DNA of 64,000 bases from positions 1,256,001 through 1,320,000 of the forward strand of contig JAVDOI010000044.1 of NCBI GenBank assembly GCA_032191485.1. Direction: 5' to 3'. Within the stretch, counting starts at the first letter, position 1, and each line of letters begins with the position of its first letter. A model generated the notes under the pieces. It worked only from the letters and a program-made list of their open reading frames with translations. It was not told the origin of the DNA and made no database searches. This document shows, one piece after another, positions 11,341 to 22,659 of this stretch. This DNA comes from Leptoclinus maculatus (Eukaryota; Chordata; Actinopteri; Perciformes; Stichaeidae). Both the position numbers and the translations under genes were made by a program.

Positions 11341-12310
11341 CTGATGTCATCTATGTTCATTTAGTTTAGTAACAAAAGATGAGAGAGAGCAATGATCAAT
11401 GCTAAATGAGTCAGAACTGTGTTACTTATGTCCTTTTAGAGTCTGCTCTCAGTTTTGACAAGAGGATCAATATTTGCTAATTATAATAAAATGCAGTCCC
11501 TCTCTGAGTTTTGCCCAAAAACACAGATTCTTCTTCTTCTTCCATTTGCTGCTAGGTTTCTGCCATGTTAGCTCATACTACAGCAGAAAGGAGAGAGTCA
11601 TGTGACTCACCAGCAGGCCTGTGGAGCACCTGAGAACATAGAACGCTGTTCAATCAATCAATCAGTCTTCAATCAATCAAACGTAGCCGCATTTGAACAA
11701 ATCAAGCGATTGACTTGAAAAATGGGTGGAAACAGCATCACAGTTGCCACAAAGCAGGATGGTTTGCCCAATTTCCAGTTAATGAAGATTATTCTTTTTG
11801 TGGAGATTCAGCGTGAAAAAAAAGGCTTTAAATATCTAATCCAGCAAACATAATACAGGCTTCATTTAATGTAATAACTACAGGTACTGCTGCTGCTCCA
11901 AGTTAACATCACGATCAGTAATATTAACACTAATGTGCCAAATGATTTGAGTCCTTGGATGATGACAGCCTTTTCACAGCTGGAAGGCAGAACTGTACTG
12001 TGATGTTGTTTTCTGCTTTACAAACTAAATGATGGACACATTTCAGCATTGAAATAATCCAAAACTTACTGGCTGAATGTTTTAACAGGTAAACTATTCA
12101 TTTTTATTCAAATTCCTTTTAAAGTAGCCCTCCCAGCCCTGCTCCCTCAGCCCCAAACAACGAGAATGAGAAATGACTGTTTCTCAAGGTGAATAATGAA
12201 CTTTTGTTCTTGGATCTTCTAACTTATCAGAGTTAGATCTGCAACCCAAGAGAGAGGAGGGAGAGGTCAAACACATGTTGATTGTGAAGGATGCTGAATA
12301 CTGAAGAGTC
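11341..12310. other. non-coding, nothing recognised
   Basis: About 1 kb without a gene. There is a small AATCAATC cluster at 11651-11680 and a TTCTTCTTCTTC run near 11530. Confidence 0.4.
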
Positions 12311-12485
12311 TTAAAGCTGCATTCTCTCTAGTGTCCACCAGGGGGCGACTCCTCTGGTTGTATAGAAGTCTATGAGAAAATGACTCTACTTCTCTCTTGA
12401 TTCATTACCTCAGTAAACATTGTAAACATGAGTTTATGGTCTCAATCTCTAGTTTCAAGTCTTCTTCAACACATACAGTCTGTGG
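12311..12485 (+). mobile_element. CTCF-motif repeat family A, copy 1 (internally deleted)
   Basis: Shares nearly identical sequence with 19280-19555 (reversed), 36920-37170 and 47180-47627. It runs from TTAAAGCTGCATTCTCTC to TTCAAGTCTTCTTCAA. It then jumps directly to ACATACAGTCTGTGG, the 3'-end phrase also seen at 42072-42087, so this copy appears to have lost the middle and most of the 3' part. It carries the 18-mer TGTCCACCAGGGGGCGAC at 12332-12349. It is non-coding and likely a non-autonomous DNA transposon or SINE-like unit; the class was not determined. Confidence 0.85.
12332..12349 (+). promoter_or_regulatory. CTCF-like site, forward
   Basis: TGTCCACCAGGGGGCGAC matches the vertebrate CTCF core (CCACCAGGGGGCGC type) at all but the last positions. 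It sits inside repeat family A. The sequence match is seen directly; occupancy is not known. Confidence 0.55.
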
Positions 12486-13098
12486 GTGCTACTTGGTTTC
12501 AGGTTGTTTCATCTAGAGAGTCTCGTGGATCACATGTTGAAAACTACGGCTTGGTAACGGCTCATTCATGGACCCAGAGATCTGTTTAAAGAGAGAGAAA
12601 CCCAAAAGTAAGTCAGCAACAGCCTGTAACAGCATGCTCCAGTGAAGCTGTCCGCAGGATATACAAGAGAGAAGCAGCTGTTTTAATCAGCAGTGTTTAT
12701 GTGAAGTAATCGAACACGCTGGACCGGTGGATTTCTTTCCTCCAGATTTAGCTCAAACTTATAACATAAAAGTCGTTGAAATAACTGAAACTCAAATCAA
12801 ATTGTGAAGGAAAGTAGAACTGATTTGAAAAGAGTGGAACTAAAGTAACCTTGATGCGATCCCTCTGCTCGCTGCGCCGCGTTGTGTTTTATTATGTTTG
12901 TCTTGTATTATATTCTCTGTTCATACGTAGCTGAACTCTGCGTAATGGACTAACCTGCCACACTCACAGACACAAAGAACCTGCTGTTTCTAAAATGATT
13001 GAGCCATGACTTGTCAGCGAGAATCTACTTTCGCCCTTGAATGCTAATTAAGCGATGTTTATGCAGAGTCACGTACGCACTCCCAAAGGATCCGGGAG

Positions 13099-13101
<3 letters not shown>
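12486..13101. other. non-coding, nothing recognised
   Basis: No gene or shared repeat is recognised. Confidence 0.4.

Positions 13102-13134
<33 letters not shown>
13102..13134. repeat. (GT)n microsatellite
   Basis: About 16 uninterrupted GT units. A 20-bp poly(C) run follows at 13267-13286. Together they underlie the spurious open frame 13041-13316. Confidence 0.95.
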
Positions 13135-13135
<1 letters not shown>

Positions 13136-13286
13136 AGGCTGGATTCACAAACTCTTAAAACAAATCTTAACATGTTGTCAGCATAACAATGTCAATAAAA
13201 TGACACTTCACTTTCTGTGTCAGCGAGGTTTTTTTTATTTCCCCAACTGCAAAAGCTTCAATAAGACCCCCCCCCCCCCCCCCCCC

Positions 13287-14451
13287 TCAAGCATTCCACA
13301 TTATCTAAATCTGTGACACAATTTTCAACAATCTTCCTGACAGCTGCCCTAAAACAAATTGAAATGTATGAAGTGAAAATGCAAATGCGTTCCAACTTAT
13401 TTCAGATAGTTTTCCTGTTATTTTAATGTTTGCTGTAATCATTATTCACACTGTGTGGGGCAAACCCAGAGGCATATTTTATTAATATTTGAAACTATTT
13501 TTACAGACGGAACGTCTCTGATAGAAAGGTTGCATGAAAAGTTTAAAAAAAAATAGCTCTTTACAGAGTTCAGCGTCTTACTTCTGTTTTAGTTGGTGAT
13601 TGCTGGAGACTTAGTTTTGTGTTTATGTGAAATGAGGTTAGATTCTTTAAAGCGACGTCGACAGAAACACGCGTGTGCATGTCGGTGTCATTTTGCCCCC
13701 GGCCATCCAGACGAGTCAGTGATCTTTAAACGTTGAATTTTAAACGTCTGCTTGTGGTTCAGTTGTCAGAATCGACATTCAAACGGAATTCCGTCGCGGT
13801 CACGACCGCTTCAGAGCAACGGGTGTTTCAGTTTAACGAGTTTAACTTTCAGCCCAATGCGTCCGCGGTTGCTCCTGGAAACTTCAGTAGATAATAAACA
13901 CTGATGAGTTTGTGTTTACGAGGACACGTACATGTTCTCTTGCTAGCTGCCGTCGCTGCGAGCAACCACCGGCTGACTGCCAGCTGTTAAACATGATGAC
14001 CACCACTGGACTGTCACAGTCAAACCTGTGAGTGTCTTCATGGTGTCTGACGTTCTGTTCATGAACTCAGAGAACAGAGTTGATCTTCTAGTGAGAGTGT
14101 AAATGAGCTCTGATTGGTAGATTTCATGTGAAAATACAAGATGCATGCTATTTAATCTATTGCTATTTAAGGCGTGCAGACCAGTGACGGGGGCCTTCGG
14201 TTAATTATAATAAAAAAAGACTACAAGATTGATCTTACCAAGTAAAACTACAAGACACACTGCAGGTAACACTTAGGCTCCTACCTTTTGCAGACATGCG
14301 TTAAAGCTACAAAAAGTCTTCTTTGAGAGAAGACAGTTGAACAACATGTGCAATAGCTTTAGATATATACGTGAGCCCCTCAGTACTTCTCTTCTATAAT
14401 AATGGAACACTAGCAGAGATATCCTGACTTTAAGCTCCAAAGACTGTGGAT
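13287..14451. other. non-coding, nothing recognised
   Basis: No gene is seen. The region is GC-mixed around 13640-13960 with several CpG, but no coding signature. Confidence 0.4.
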
Positions 14452-14470
14452 ACTACATTTCCCACAATGC
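14452..14470 (+). promoter_or_regulatory. ZNF143/THAP11-type site
   Basis: ACTACATTTCCCACAATGC fits the vertebrate SBS consensus ACTACAnnTCCCAnnATGC at every defined position. Such sites are typical of housekeeping promoters and chromatin-loop anchors, and also occur inside repeats. No promoter or transcript start can be shown nearby, and the flanks have no recognised gene. A partial match (TCCCACAATGC, minus strand) occurs near 58221-58231. Confidence 0.55.
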
Positions 14471-14798
14471 ATCTTAATAGCTTATTTCATTGTACTGTAG
14501 CTATGGGTTCATATTGATGCTAAGCTGGTTTAAACACATTTTAACATTGAGAGATTGAAGTAACCTCTGGAACAGAAGTCTGGTTTTAACATCTGAACCA
14601 TTTGTAGTTCTAAAAACTAAAGTTCTGACCCGGCCCTGAAAACCAGACGGTGGCAGGAAGCAGTCCGTACCGCCCGGTGTGGATCTTAAACTCTTGTGTA
14701 AATCCTCTTAGTGTGTCACCATCTAATCAGCCCAATTTGGAAATGAAATGAGGGGGAGACAAGGAGGGAGAAAAAAGAAAGCCAAAAGAGAAATGAAG

Positions 14799-14842
14799 TG
14801 TGTGTGTGGTGTGTGTGTGTGGGGGGGGGGGGGGGGGGGGGG
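14799..14842. repeat. (GT)n followed by poly(G)
   Basis: An interrupted GT repeat (14799-14820) runs directly into 22 G (14821-14842). It is a compound simple repeat. Confidence 0.95.
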
Positions 14843-14989
14843 AGTCAGCACCGCTGCCTGGCCCTGACACCTTGTGAAGAGTGCTCATTCATCACGCGGC
14901 GCAGGGCTTGAGCCTCCGTAAATCACTGTGGATAAAGGACGCGCCATAAAGAATGGAATTGTGAAGGTAAGGGTTTTAAATCCCCCCAG

Positions 14990-16700
14990 ATGATCCGAGA
15001 TAAACACGGAGAGACTTTTGACAGTCCCTCGTTACCGCCACGAGCGAGAGGAGCTGTCACCGCTCCCTCCTCGCCTTTCATCTCTCGGTAACAGTCTGGC
15101 TGCTAATATCCTCAATTATCTCTGCAATATGTTGCTGGGGAAAAAGGGAAAGTTCCGAGGAGGCATTCGCACAATTTAAAAGTTTTAATTTGACAGCTTG
15201 TGGTGTAATGATGACTTGTGATGAGGGAGGAGGGGAGGAGGGGAGGGGGGGGGGGGCACACGTGAGTGCGTGACATGTGATTGGACCGGACTGAGAACGC
15301 TTTGTGCATGTCGATGCTTTCTGGATCAGGTGTCAGGAAGCCAAATAGATGTTTCACAGGTTCAGAAGCTCCTAATTGTAAACGGCGGTGGCATTTCATC
15401 TGCAGGCTGTTCGGTTTGAAGGCAACATGTTGTACATTTCCTTCACCTGAAGTCTTTTACAACCAAAATTAAATGAATTAAACTCTCCAGACGGTGTCCC
15501 GTGTTAATATCCGTAACACCTTCGTGACATTATCCCTTGCCTTGTGTCAAAAAGAGAAAGAGAAAGTAATAAAGCAGTGGCTGCTGTTCCTAAATCCAGC
15601 CGAACGTGCGGGAGAAAGAAAAGAGAGCATTTACCGTCGGATAATGACGGTACGGTCACAGTGCATGATGGAGACACAAAGGGCACGAGACTGTCGCATG
15701 AAGGTTGACTCCCAGGAAATATCCTCCCACCTGGGTACCTAGCCAGGTAATTGTCTTTCACCCCCCACCTGATATATATACATAGCTTCAACTTGGAGGA
15801 TAAACCAATCGATCATTCCAAGTGTCTCAAGTAATAAGCGAAAGTGATAAATCACCGATCTGCACTCAGGTTTATGAAATATCGTCCGTCCCGCAGGTGC
15901 GGATGCATTATCTCGTGGTCGGTGTTCCCGGGGCTTAGGTGCCGGTGTTCGGAGCACGTAGGCAGTATACACTGTGCTGCGACTAATAGGGGGGATCCGC
16001 CCACGCTGGAAGTGCCCACTCCATCAAGGGGCTTTTGTGCTGCAGTGCAATTAGTACACAAAATATTAACATAAGGATCAGACGTGGCGTTTCCGCCGCC
16101 GCGCAACTTAAAAGTTCAAGGTAGTTCACATCAGCGGAGTTGTGATCTTCTCGCGCTGGAGTAATTGCCTCGGGTTCATTCGGCACCAATCGGTGGAAAG
16201 GTGGAAGTCAGTCGCCTCGGTGGCATAATGACAGAGTGCACACTTTCTTTGCTCACATTAACAGCTTTTTTTTTTTTTTGCTTTTTTTCTCCTCGATGGA
16301 TAAAAGTCCCAAATAATGGCTTCTGTGATGGAGTGAAAGCAGGATAACAAATTGTCCCTTTGTGATAACAACCCCCCTGTGAGCTCCCCGGGTGTGAGAG
16401 ATAGACGGACAGCTTTGAGGAGAGGCAGGTCTGCAGCAGCTCTGCGCCGGGAGGAGGGGAGGGGAGGGGGGGGGGGGACACAAAGCTCCGCGCTCTCTAC
16501 ACCACGATGGATAGCGCAGATGTGTAATGGTTCCCTCCCGCTTTTTTGACAAAGTAACCCAACCCGCAACTTTCATCCTCATTTGGCTGAGTGAAAGGGC
16601 ACCGGCGGAGGAGCTTGGCCGGAGATAAGTGAGGCCCGTCGCTCCGGCTGCACGTTATAAATTGCTGCTGCCTCAATCATGTGCACGAGACAAGCGAGCT
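14990..16700. promoter_or_regulatory. region of candidate regulatory elements, no gene
   Basis: Long non-repetitive stretches around 14990-15130, 15590-15720, 15850-16240 and 16590-16700. They are interrupted by G runs (15245-15256, 16466-16477) and a T run (16266-16279). The sequence contains features such as CTGCTAATATCCTCAATTATC and GTGCAATTAGTACAC. Many overlapping frames on both strands fall here, none with a recognisable domain. The regulatory character is inferred from texture only. Confidence 0.2.
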
Positions 16701-17379
16701 GTCTCCCGTGACAACCTCCTTTTGACTTGACATGCAAAAAAACAAATTGATACAAGGCGGAGAAGGAGGGATTTGAACAGAATGAGGGCTGAGCAGCTGT
16801 GGGAGGGGATGTCTTCCTCCACAACTTTTATTTAACATTGCATAACGCCTCATTAAATCAAACATGCTGTACACGCTTCATCCAAGTACAAGAAAAAAAG
16901 AAGAAAGTATGGCTGCGGGGACAGAAGAGTGTCCAGCATTTATTAATTAAAACCCCTTGGATTCTCCGGATTTGTCCAAATTTAGAACAAGTGGTGTTTC
17001 CTTAATACATGCTTGAAGTCAAGGTTAAACACCGGTTTCATCCAGGCTTGATAGTCTCCACCGCCCACCGACACCAAACGGGTTGATCCACCCAGCAGTA
17101 GGGCCGGGGGTCGGTACTCGATACCTTTAATGTATCAAGATAAATGGAATGGAGGGTCCCTCCACCGTGGGTTAGGGCACAAAGACTCAACCACAACACA
17201 ACAACAATCAATGCCGATAGGGTTGATTTTACTTGATTTAACAGGTTTTTATGGCACTATTTGCTCTGTGGAATACAGGGAAACTGAATGGCATCAGGTA
17301 TGTTACAGCAGACAGTCTGACAGGAGGAGGTCCGACTCCAGACCAGGCTTCTACAACTTAAAGATTATTAGGATCAATA

Positions 17380-17781
17380 CCTGCTCATTTGATTGTATAT
17401 TCAACATGTATTTATATAGTTTTTTACTCCTATCAGTGGCTTTAATAGCATCATATCTTCAACTGTGCACTACTGACAACACGCTGGTGTACTCTGGTAT
17501 TTATATATACTCTACACTTAAACTAATATCCTTATTTTAGCATTATTATTTAAAGTTATACATTGTAGTATATAAGTTACATATTTCTTATTCCTATTTT
17601 TCCATATTTATTTTCACAAACTTATTTCCTTTTTTTATTTTCTTGTGATTTCTCTATGTTTATATATACATACTGTATATGTATATATGTATATATATAT
17701 ATATATATTCTAGAACAGGAGCGACTGTAACGTAACCCAATTTCCTCCCGAGGATCAATAAAGCATTTCTGGTTGTGATAT
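17380..17781 (+). repeat. 3' tail of a fish retroelement-like repeat (candidate)
   Basis: An AT-rich tract with TATATA runs (17660-17709) leads into CCCAATTTCCTCCCGAGGATC then AATAAAGCATTTCTG, ending near 17772. The phrase 'AATTTCC...GGGATCAATAAAGTATTTCTG' is a familiar 3' end of teleost non-LTR elements. It contains a polyadenylation signal AATAAA at about 17757-17762. No reverse-transcriptase sequence is visible upstream, so if this is correct it is a 5'-truncated copy. The alternative is a polyadenylated transcript end. Confidence 0.4.
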
Positions 17782-18237
17782 TTATTTATAGTTTCCTTGC
17801 TGCTGTGTTTATACCCTTCACCTTAAAGAAGGTTGCTTTATTCAGCTGTGAGTGTGACTACAAAACAGAGAAATTGGGGCGTAATTCGAGCGAAGCAACC
17901 CTTTCATGCTCTCACACAGCCACACCGGCGTTAATTAGACCTTTTCCTCTGACCGCGCGGTCGTGTTCAGACTGAATCTTTTGTTTGTTTATTACACACA
18001 TATACACGTAGTAGTAATTCATACATCATGTCAGGTCCGTACCATCATTGGACATCTTCTCTGTTGCTAAGTGAGGAAGAGTCTTCTGCTACATGTCATG
18101 CTAAAGAGATTACACAACCTCCGCTGTGTGTTTCATGTGGGTGTTGCCGTGGACGAGAACGCTACTTTGTTGATCAAAGTCGGAGATATTTGACAGAGGA
18201 GCTGGGCTGAGGAGAGAGATGTTCCTTTTAACCCACA
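17782..18237. other. non-coding, nothing recognised
   Basis: No gene or repeat is recognised. Confidence 0.4.
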
Positions 18238-18273
18238 CTCCTGTACAGAGTCCGCTCTGGCTCTGTACAGGAG
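18238..18273. repeat. perfect 13-bp inverted repeat, 10-nt loop
   Basis: CTCCTGTACAGAG (18238-18250) is exactly reverse-complementary to CTCTGTACAGGAG (18261-18273), with TCCGCTCTGG between. The stem is GC-balanced and without mismatch, so an RNA or DNA hairpin is plausible. It is not flanked by an obvious terminator or gene. Confidence 0.8.
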
Positions 18274-18960
18274 CCTTTTGAGTTGTTTTGTTCTCGCTTT
18301 GACCGCATGCACAACACATATATCTCTTGTTATTGTGAACCAAAAGCCCGGCAGTAGCTCTTTGGCAAAGTCTCAGACAAGGGTATTAATCACATGACCA
18401 CAGTTCACTGAACTCTGCCTTGAAATATGAGACTCATTTCTCCTTCCTGGATAATCAACTTAGGGGTGAGAGAAAAAAAAAGAGAAAAGAAATCTGATAT
18501 TTCACCTTGAAGTGCTTCATAACTTGCTCGCGGGATTTTAAACTCGTCATGCTCACGCCTGATTATACGAGACTGAAAGAAAACTAATGAAATAACAAAG
18601 CTGGCATTCTGCAGCACAGCTTCTCTTAACACATGCACACACCACTCTGTGAATGCCAACAAGCAAATGAATAAATCTCATAATAATTGAAATGTAGTTT
18701 TCCTACTTTTAGAGCTGACAGCAGATGCAAAGTTTTGGTCTGAAACACTGTAATTTGGCAAATTCTGCCCACACAGCCAGGCGTGGGTCCTGTGCCTTTC
18801 TTCTACAGTACACCAGCTCATACATCTCTACGAAATACAAGACCCTTCCATTGAAGCTCCAGTCTTTCTCAGTCTTTCCTAAGACCTTTACACACCGGGG
18901 TTTGACAAATACATGAGAGGAAAATGCGACATACTTGCCTTCAAATATTATTTGTCTGGG

Positions 18961-18979
18961 GGCTTTTATTGTGAAAGGT
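18961..18979 (+). repeat. short phrase of repeat family D
   Basis: GGCTTTTATTGTGAAAGGT recurs as variants at 20790-20803, 20975-20990 and 58112-58130. It may mark one end of a dispersed teleost element; only the phrase itself is shared with the 58-kb site. Confidence 0.4.
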
Positions 18980-19279
18980 AGAAATGGATATTGTCTGTGG
19001 TACCTTCGTCAAGATTGAAAGGAGTAAATACATGTGTCGTCCTGGTTCAGACTACAGAGCCTTCTGTTGTTTAATGAATAAATATGTATTTCAACTCGTT
19101 CCGCACAACATGATTGGTTCATGCCTTTATTGGCGGTGCGAAGTAATGTCGCGTAATATTCTTCTCCTGTGGGAAAGTAAATAACAGGTCGAAAAAATAG
19201 ATTGACTTTATGAATTGATCACATGAAAAAAACAAAACGCCCCCGCTGTGTAAAAGCCAGAGGTGAACACAACTCCCAG

Positions 19280-19555
19280 ACCTGTCAATCACAGTAAGCC
19301 CCGCCCTAAAGCATCCCCTGCTTTATGGTCTGTTTGACTCTAAATGGACCATAATGTACTAAATGAACATCACGCTGTATTGAAGAAGACTTGAAACTAG
19401 AGATTGAGACCATAAACTCATGTTTACAATGTTTACTGAGGTAATAAATCAAGAGAGAAGTAGAGTCATTTTCTCATAGACTTCTATAGGACCAGAGGAG
19501 TCGCCCCCTGGTGGACACTAGAGAGAATGCAGCTTTAACACTTGAAGCTTTGGCT
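19280..19555 (-). mobile_element. CTCF-motif repeat family A, copy 2 (reversed)
   Basis: Reverse complement of the family seen at 36920 and 47180, from AAGCTTCAAGTGTTAAAGCTGC (minus strand, near 19550) through to GATTGACAGGTCTGGGAG (near 19280). It includes the block CATGATGTTCATTTAGTACA-like and AAGCAGGGGATGCTTTAGGG. The CTCF-like 18-mer is at 19500-19517. Divergence from the other copies is low, so the family was active fairly recently. Confidence 0.88.
19500..19517 (-). promoter_or_regulatory. CTCF-like site, reverse
   Basis: The same 18-mer as at 12332-12349, here on the minus strand. With the forward site at 12.3 kb it forms a convergent pair about 7.2 kb apart. The orientation is seen directly; looping is inference. 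Confidence 0.55.
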
Positions 19556-20749
19556 TCCCTATACCAGTAAAGTCAATCTGAGAAGTGCTTTTGAGATGAC
19601 TCAAAGCCTCCACCATCAAAAGTATTACTTTTCTTGATATAATTCCAAACATGGTCTCCCTGTTTTTTAAAGTTTAGAAAACCCCAATTACTTGTAATGA
19701 CCTGAGGAAGGAAAAAAAGACTATTCATGAAGTCGGTCGTATGGTGGAGGTCAAAGCGGTTCCCTGATGGTTCCACGTCCTCGTGCTGAGAGCAAAGCCT
19801 CCTCCGTCACCTCCGCTGCTGCATCCAATCGCTTCAGGTGAAGCGGTGCTCACCAACATGCTGATGTTTAATTCATTCCTGGACACCTGGGGGACAGTCA
19901 TAACAACGAGAGGGGGGAGGGGGGAGGAATTAGAAGGAACTAAATGTTTGCTTTGTATTTTCTGTCGGTGGATGTGAAACGAATGAAGGGCCTAAAACAA
20001 GACGAAGGAGACTTGAGCCGTTTGAGAGGGACCGTCGGGGACGGGAGGCTGTAGAGACAAATAAATCCTGTTTCCCTCGGTTTCCTTTGACTTTAAGAGA
20101 AGGATGCGGGCAGTGAAGATGTTGCCGGACACCTCGGCGTGCTCCCACTTAATCAGAGGTTGATTAAGCACACTTTCCGAGGCATGGATTAGGGAGCTCC
20201 CCTCGGACGCCGCTAAATTGGCCGTGAGGGAAGGAAGGCAGAGTGTTGAGCGCCGCCGAGGGAACTTTTGATGTGTCAGTCAGAGAGTCTGGCATGGTTT
20301 GCCGTTATTGACCTTCCCATCCTTGATTTGTGACAGATCCCCTGGCGCTCGGGTAGGTGGGGAAGGTTAGAGGAGATTCAGCTTTTGAAGAATTTCCTAA
20401 ATTCTGCTGATCCGGAGGAGCTGCCACGAGCATTCCTGCAATTCATAACAATGAAGGGCATCGAGCTACGGAGCATTTGCAGCCTAGACGTTTTTTTGAA
20501 GATTATATATCTGTTGGGTTTTGTTTTTGCTTCATTTGACAACAATGGGAAAAGACACGTGTGTGAGGGTCCTGGGGCCGATTCAAATCCAGGATGTGCA
20601 TCTCAGGCCGAGGCATTGGGACCGGATCAGCCAGACCACATGCCGAGGTGGCCTGGATCGCGTTGAGTTCTGGTCTTAGTACGTAGGTCTCCATCATCAC
20701 CCCCCCCCACACTGGAGTTCCTCTCGAGAAGAGAGCAGACCCAATATCT
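19556..20749. other. non-coding, nothing firm
   Basis: No gene is supported. Near 20580-20595, GCCGATTCAAATCCAGG resembles a tRNA B box, but no A box lies at the right distance. The minus-strand open frame 20503-20712 across it has no recognisable domain. Confidence 0.4.
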
Positions 20750-21257
20750 CTTCAAAACAAAAGCTTTTAAACAACAAAATAAGGGGGGGCTTTTATTCTG
20801 AAGCTGAAATGTGTTTATCACCAAATTAGCAGCTTTATTCTGAAGATCCGATCATTATCCAATCGGGCAGGTTGCTGAGTTCAGATCTGGCGTCTTTCAT
20901 TTAAATCGTGTTTAAAACGTGTTTGACTCAAATTCCTTCAAAATAAAAGCTTTTAAATAACAAAATAACAGGGGACTTTTATTGTGAAAGATTTATAGGA
21001 AGTTTAATGTGTTTATCACCAAATTAGCAGCTACTCTTCGATAAAACGTGTACTAATACAAGAAGGAAGAGCCAGCAGCAAAAAAAACCACAAAGAATAT
21101 ATCGTGAATCAAATTCACCGTCCGAGTTTATCCACCGCACAAAATAAGTCCGATCACTATCCAATCAGGCGGGTTTGCTGAGTTTGGATCTGGAGCATGT
21201 GATCACAGAAGTTTGTAACCACGGCACCATGACAACAACGTCCTGGTAGTCTTTCAT
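20750..21257 (+). repeat. diverged direct duplication (copies 20750-20900 and 20937-21257)
   Basis: Both copies run in the same order. First comes TTCAAAAyAAAAGCTTTTAAA-type sequence, then ACAAAATAA, CTTTTATTsTGAA, GTGTTTATCACCAAATTAGC, TCCGATCAyTATCCAATCrG, GCTGAGTTyrGATCTGG and finally GTCTTTCAT. The second copy has an extra stretch at about 21033-21148. Either this is a local tandem duplication, or two copies of family D sit side by side. It is non-coding. Confidence 0.75.
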
Positions 21258-21539
21258 ACTAAACATCGTCGTTAACGGCTTCAACGACTCTGAATATATA
21301 TATATATACGCGTCCCCCTGTATGGACGGTGTGTGTGTGTCACTTATGGATTTATGGTTCATAATAGTCCGACTGGTTTGTAACCCCTTCACAGAGGGAA
21401 CGGCATCATTCATGTTGTGTCTGTGGCACCGCTATTAATGTAATGAGTCAGGCTGTTAATGTGATCCCGCTTCAGACACAAAAGGGATCTCTCAACCTGA
21501 GCCCCCCCCCCCCCCCCAGCAGACAGGAGACCTCTGTGC

Positions 21540-22280
21540 CCTACATAACAACGACGGGATGTGTCATCGCTGATTTATTTTGCCCTTGAACCTCCCGGTG
21601 ATGGGACCTTGTGGGATGGCCTTTTAAAACAAGCGGCCCAAGAGATGAAATGAACGCTCTGTTCCTGAAACTATTGAAAAGACGTGCGGTACAGCCGAAG
21701 GCTTTCAGAGGCAGCGCTGTAATCTAAAATGTGCTATTCCTCACTCGTGGCACAGCTCTGGGCCGCGGCTGATCAGATAGCCGGAGATGAATCTGACTTG
21801 ACCTGTGAGCAGCAGCCGCCGCCTCCTGCATCGCCCGGCCATGAGAGGAATTTGCAATGGATTCCGGATGGATAGAAATCAATTCAAATTCAGCGGAGGC
21901 GCCACACCTCGATAAGGCATTTGCTACACCTATACTCACACATTCCATAATGAATAGATAAGGATTAATGTAATTTCAAACTGTCGGCGCCTGCCAGATG
22001 GCGTGTCATGAATGAGATTATCATTGTGGACTCGATGTTATTTACATCCAGGAACATAAACAGCCGGTTCACTCGTGTCCTATCCATCAAGATCACTCCG
22101 CGGTAACCGTCCCACGGAGGTGCACCCTCACAGGTGTTTTAAACAGCCTGATTAACTCAGTCCACATGCTGCTGTAATTAATGTCTGCTTACAAAGCAGC
22201 TAATATCCTCCATGTAACCCGGGAAGACGCACCGATAATTACGGGAGCGGTTGAGTGACAGAGATCAGGGAAGCAAATAG
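21540..22280. promoter_or_regulatory. candidate conserved non-coding region
   Basis: About 740 bp with no simple repeats and an even composition. It has dense motifs: CAAATTCAGCGG, GATAAGGCATTTGC, ATGAATAGATAAGGATTAATG, GAATGAGATTATCATTG, CTGTAATTAATGTCTGC and CGATAATTACGGG. GATA and TAAT cores recur together. I read it as an enhancer-like block. This is inference, since conservation was not tested. Confidence 0.3.
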
Positions 22281-22659
22281 AGGAGGCCAGTCCTCATCGG
22301 GGGGAGGGGGTGTTGGTCCAGGTTAATAGACATCCTCCAGGGAGGGATTAGCTGGAGTTAAAGAAAGTAAAGAGGGAGGCATTTCAATTCACTATAATAA
22401 TCTCAAATAATGACTCTTTTTTATATAATATCATCGTCACGGGCCATTTGAAAGTTCTTGGTCCAAAGTATTATGAAGTTCCCTACGCAGGCATAAAATA
22501 AATAAGAAAAACTCATTAAGATCCGGTGAAAGAACACTTTATTTGAGTTGGACACCCAGAAATAGACAACCATCTGTTTCCTGCTTTTGCAACTAGCCAA
22601 GCACGAAACTTCTTCAGTGGGAGACAAAGAAAAGTGGACAGAAGTCAGTAACACGATAA

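Noticed and set aside
10744..11364. 206-codon plus-strand and 191-codon minus-strand frames
   Set aside because: Wholly a product of the 30-bp tandem repeat; no start context, domain or unique sequence.
20565..20665. tRNA-derived SINE or tRNA gene
   Set aside because: Only a B-box-like GATTCAAATCC is seen; there is no A box at the right spacing, no cloverleaf and no second copy in the window.
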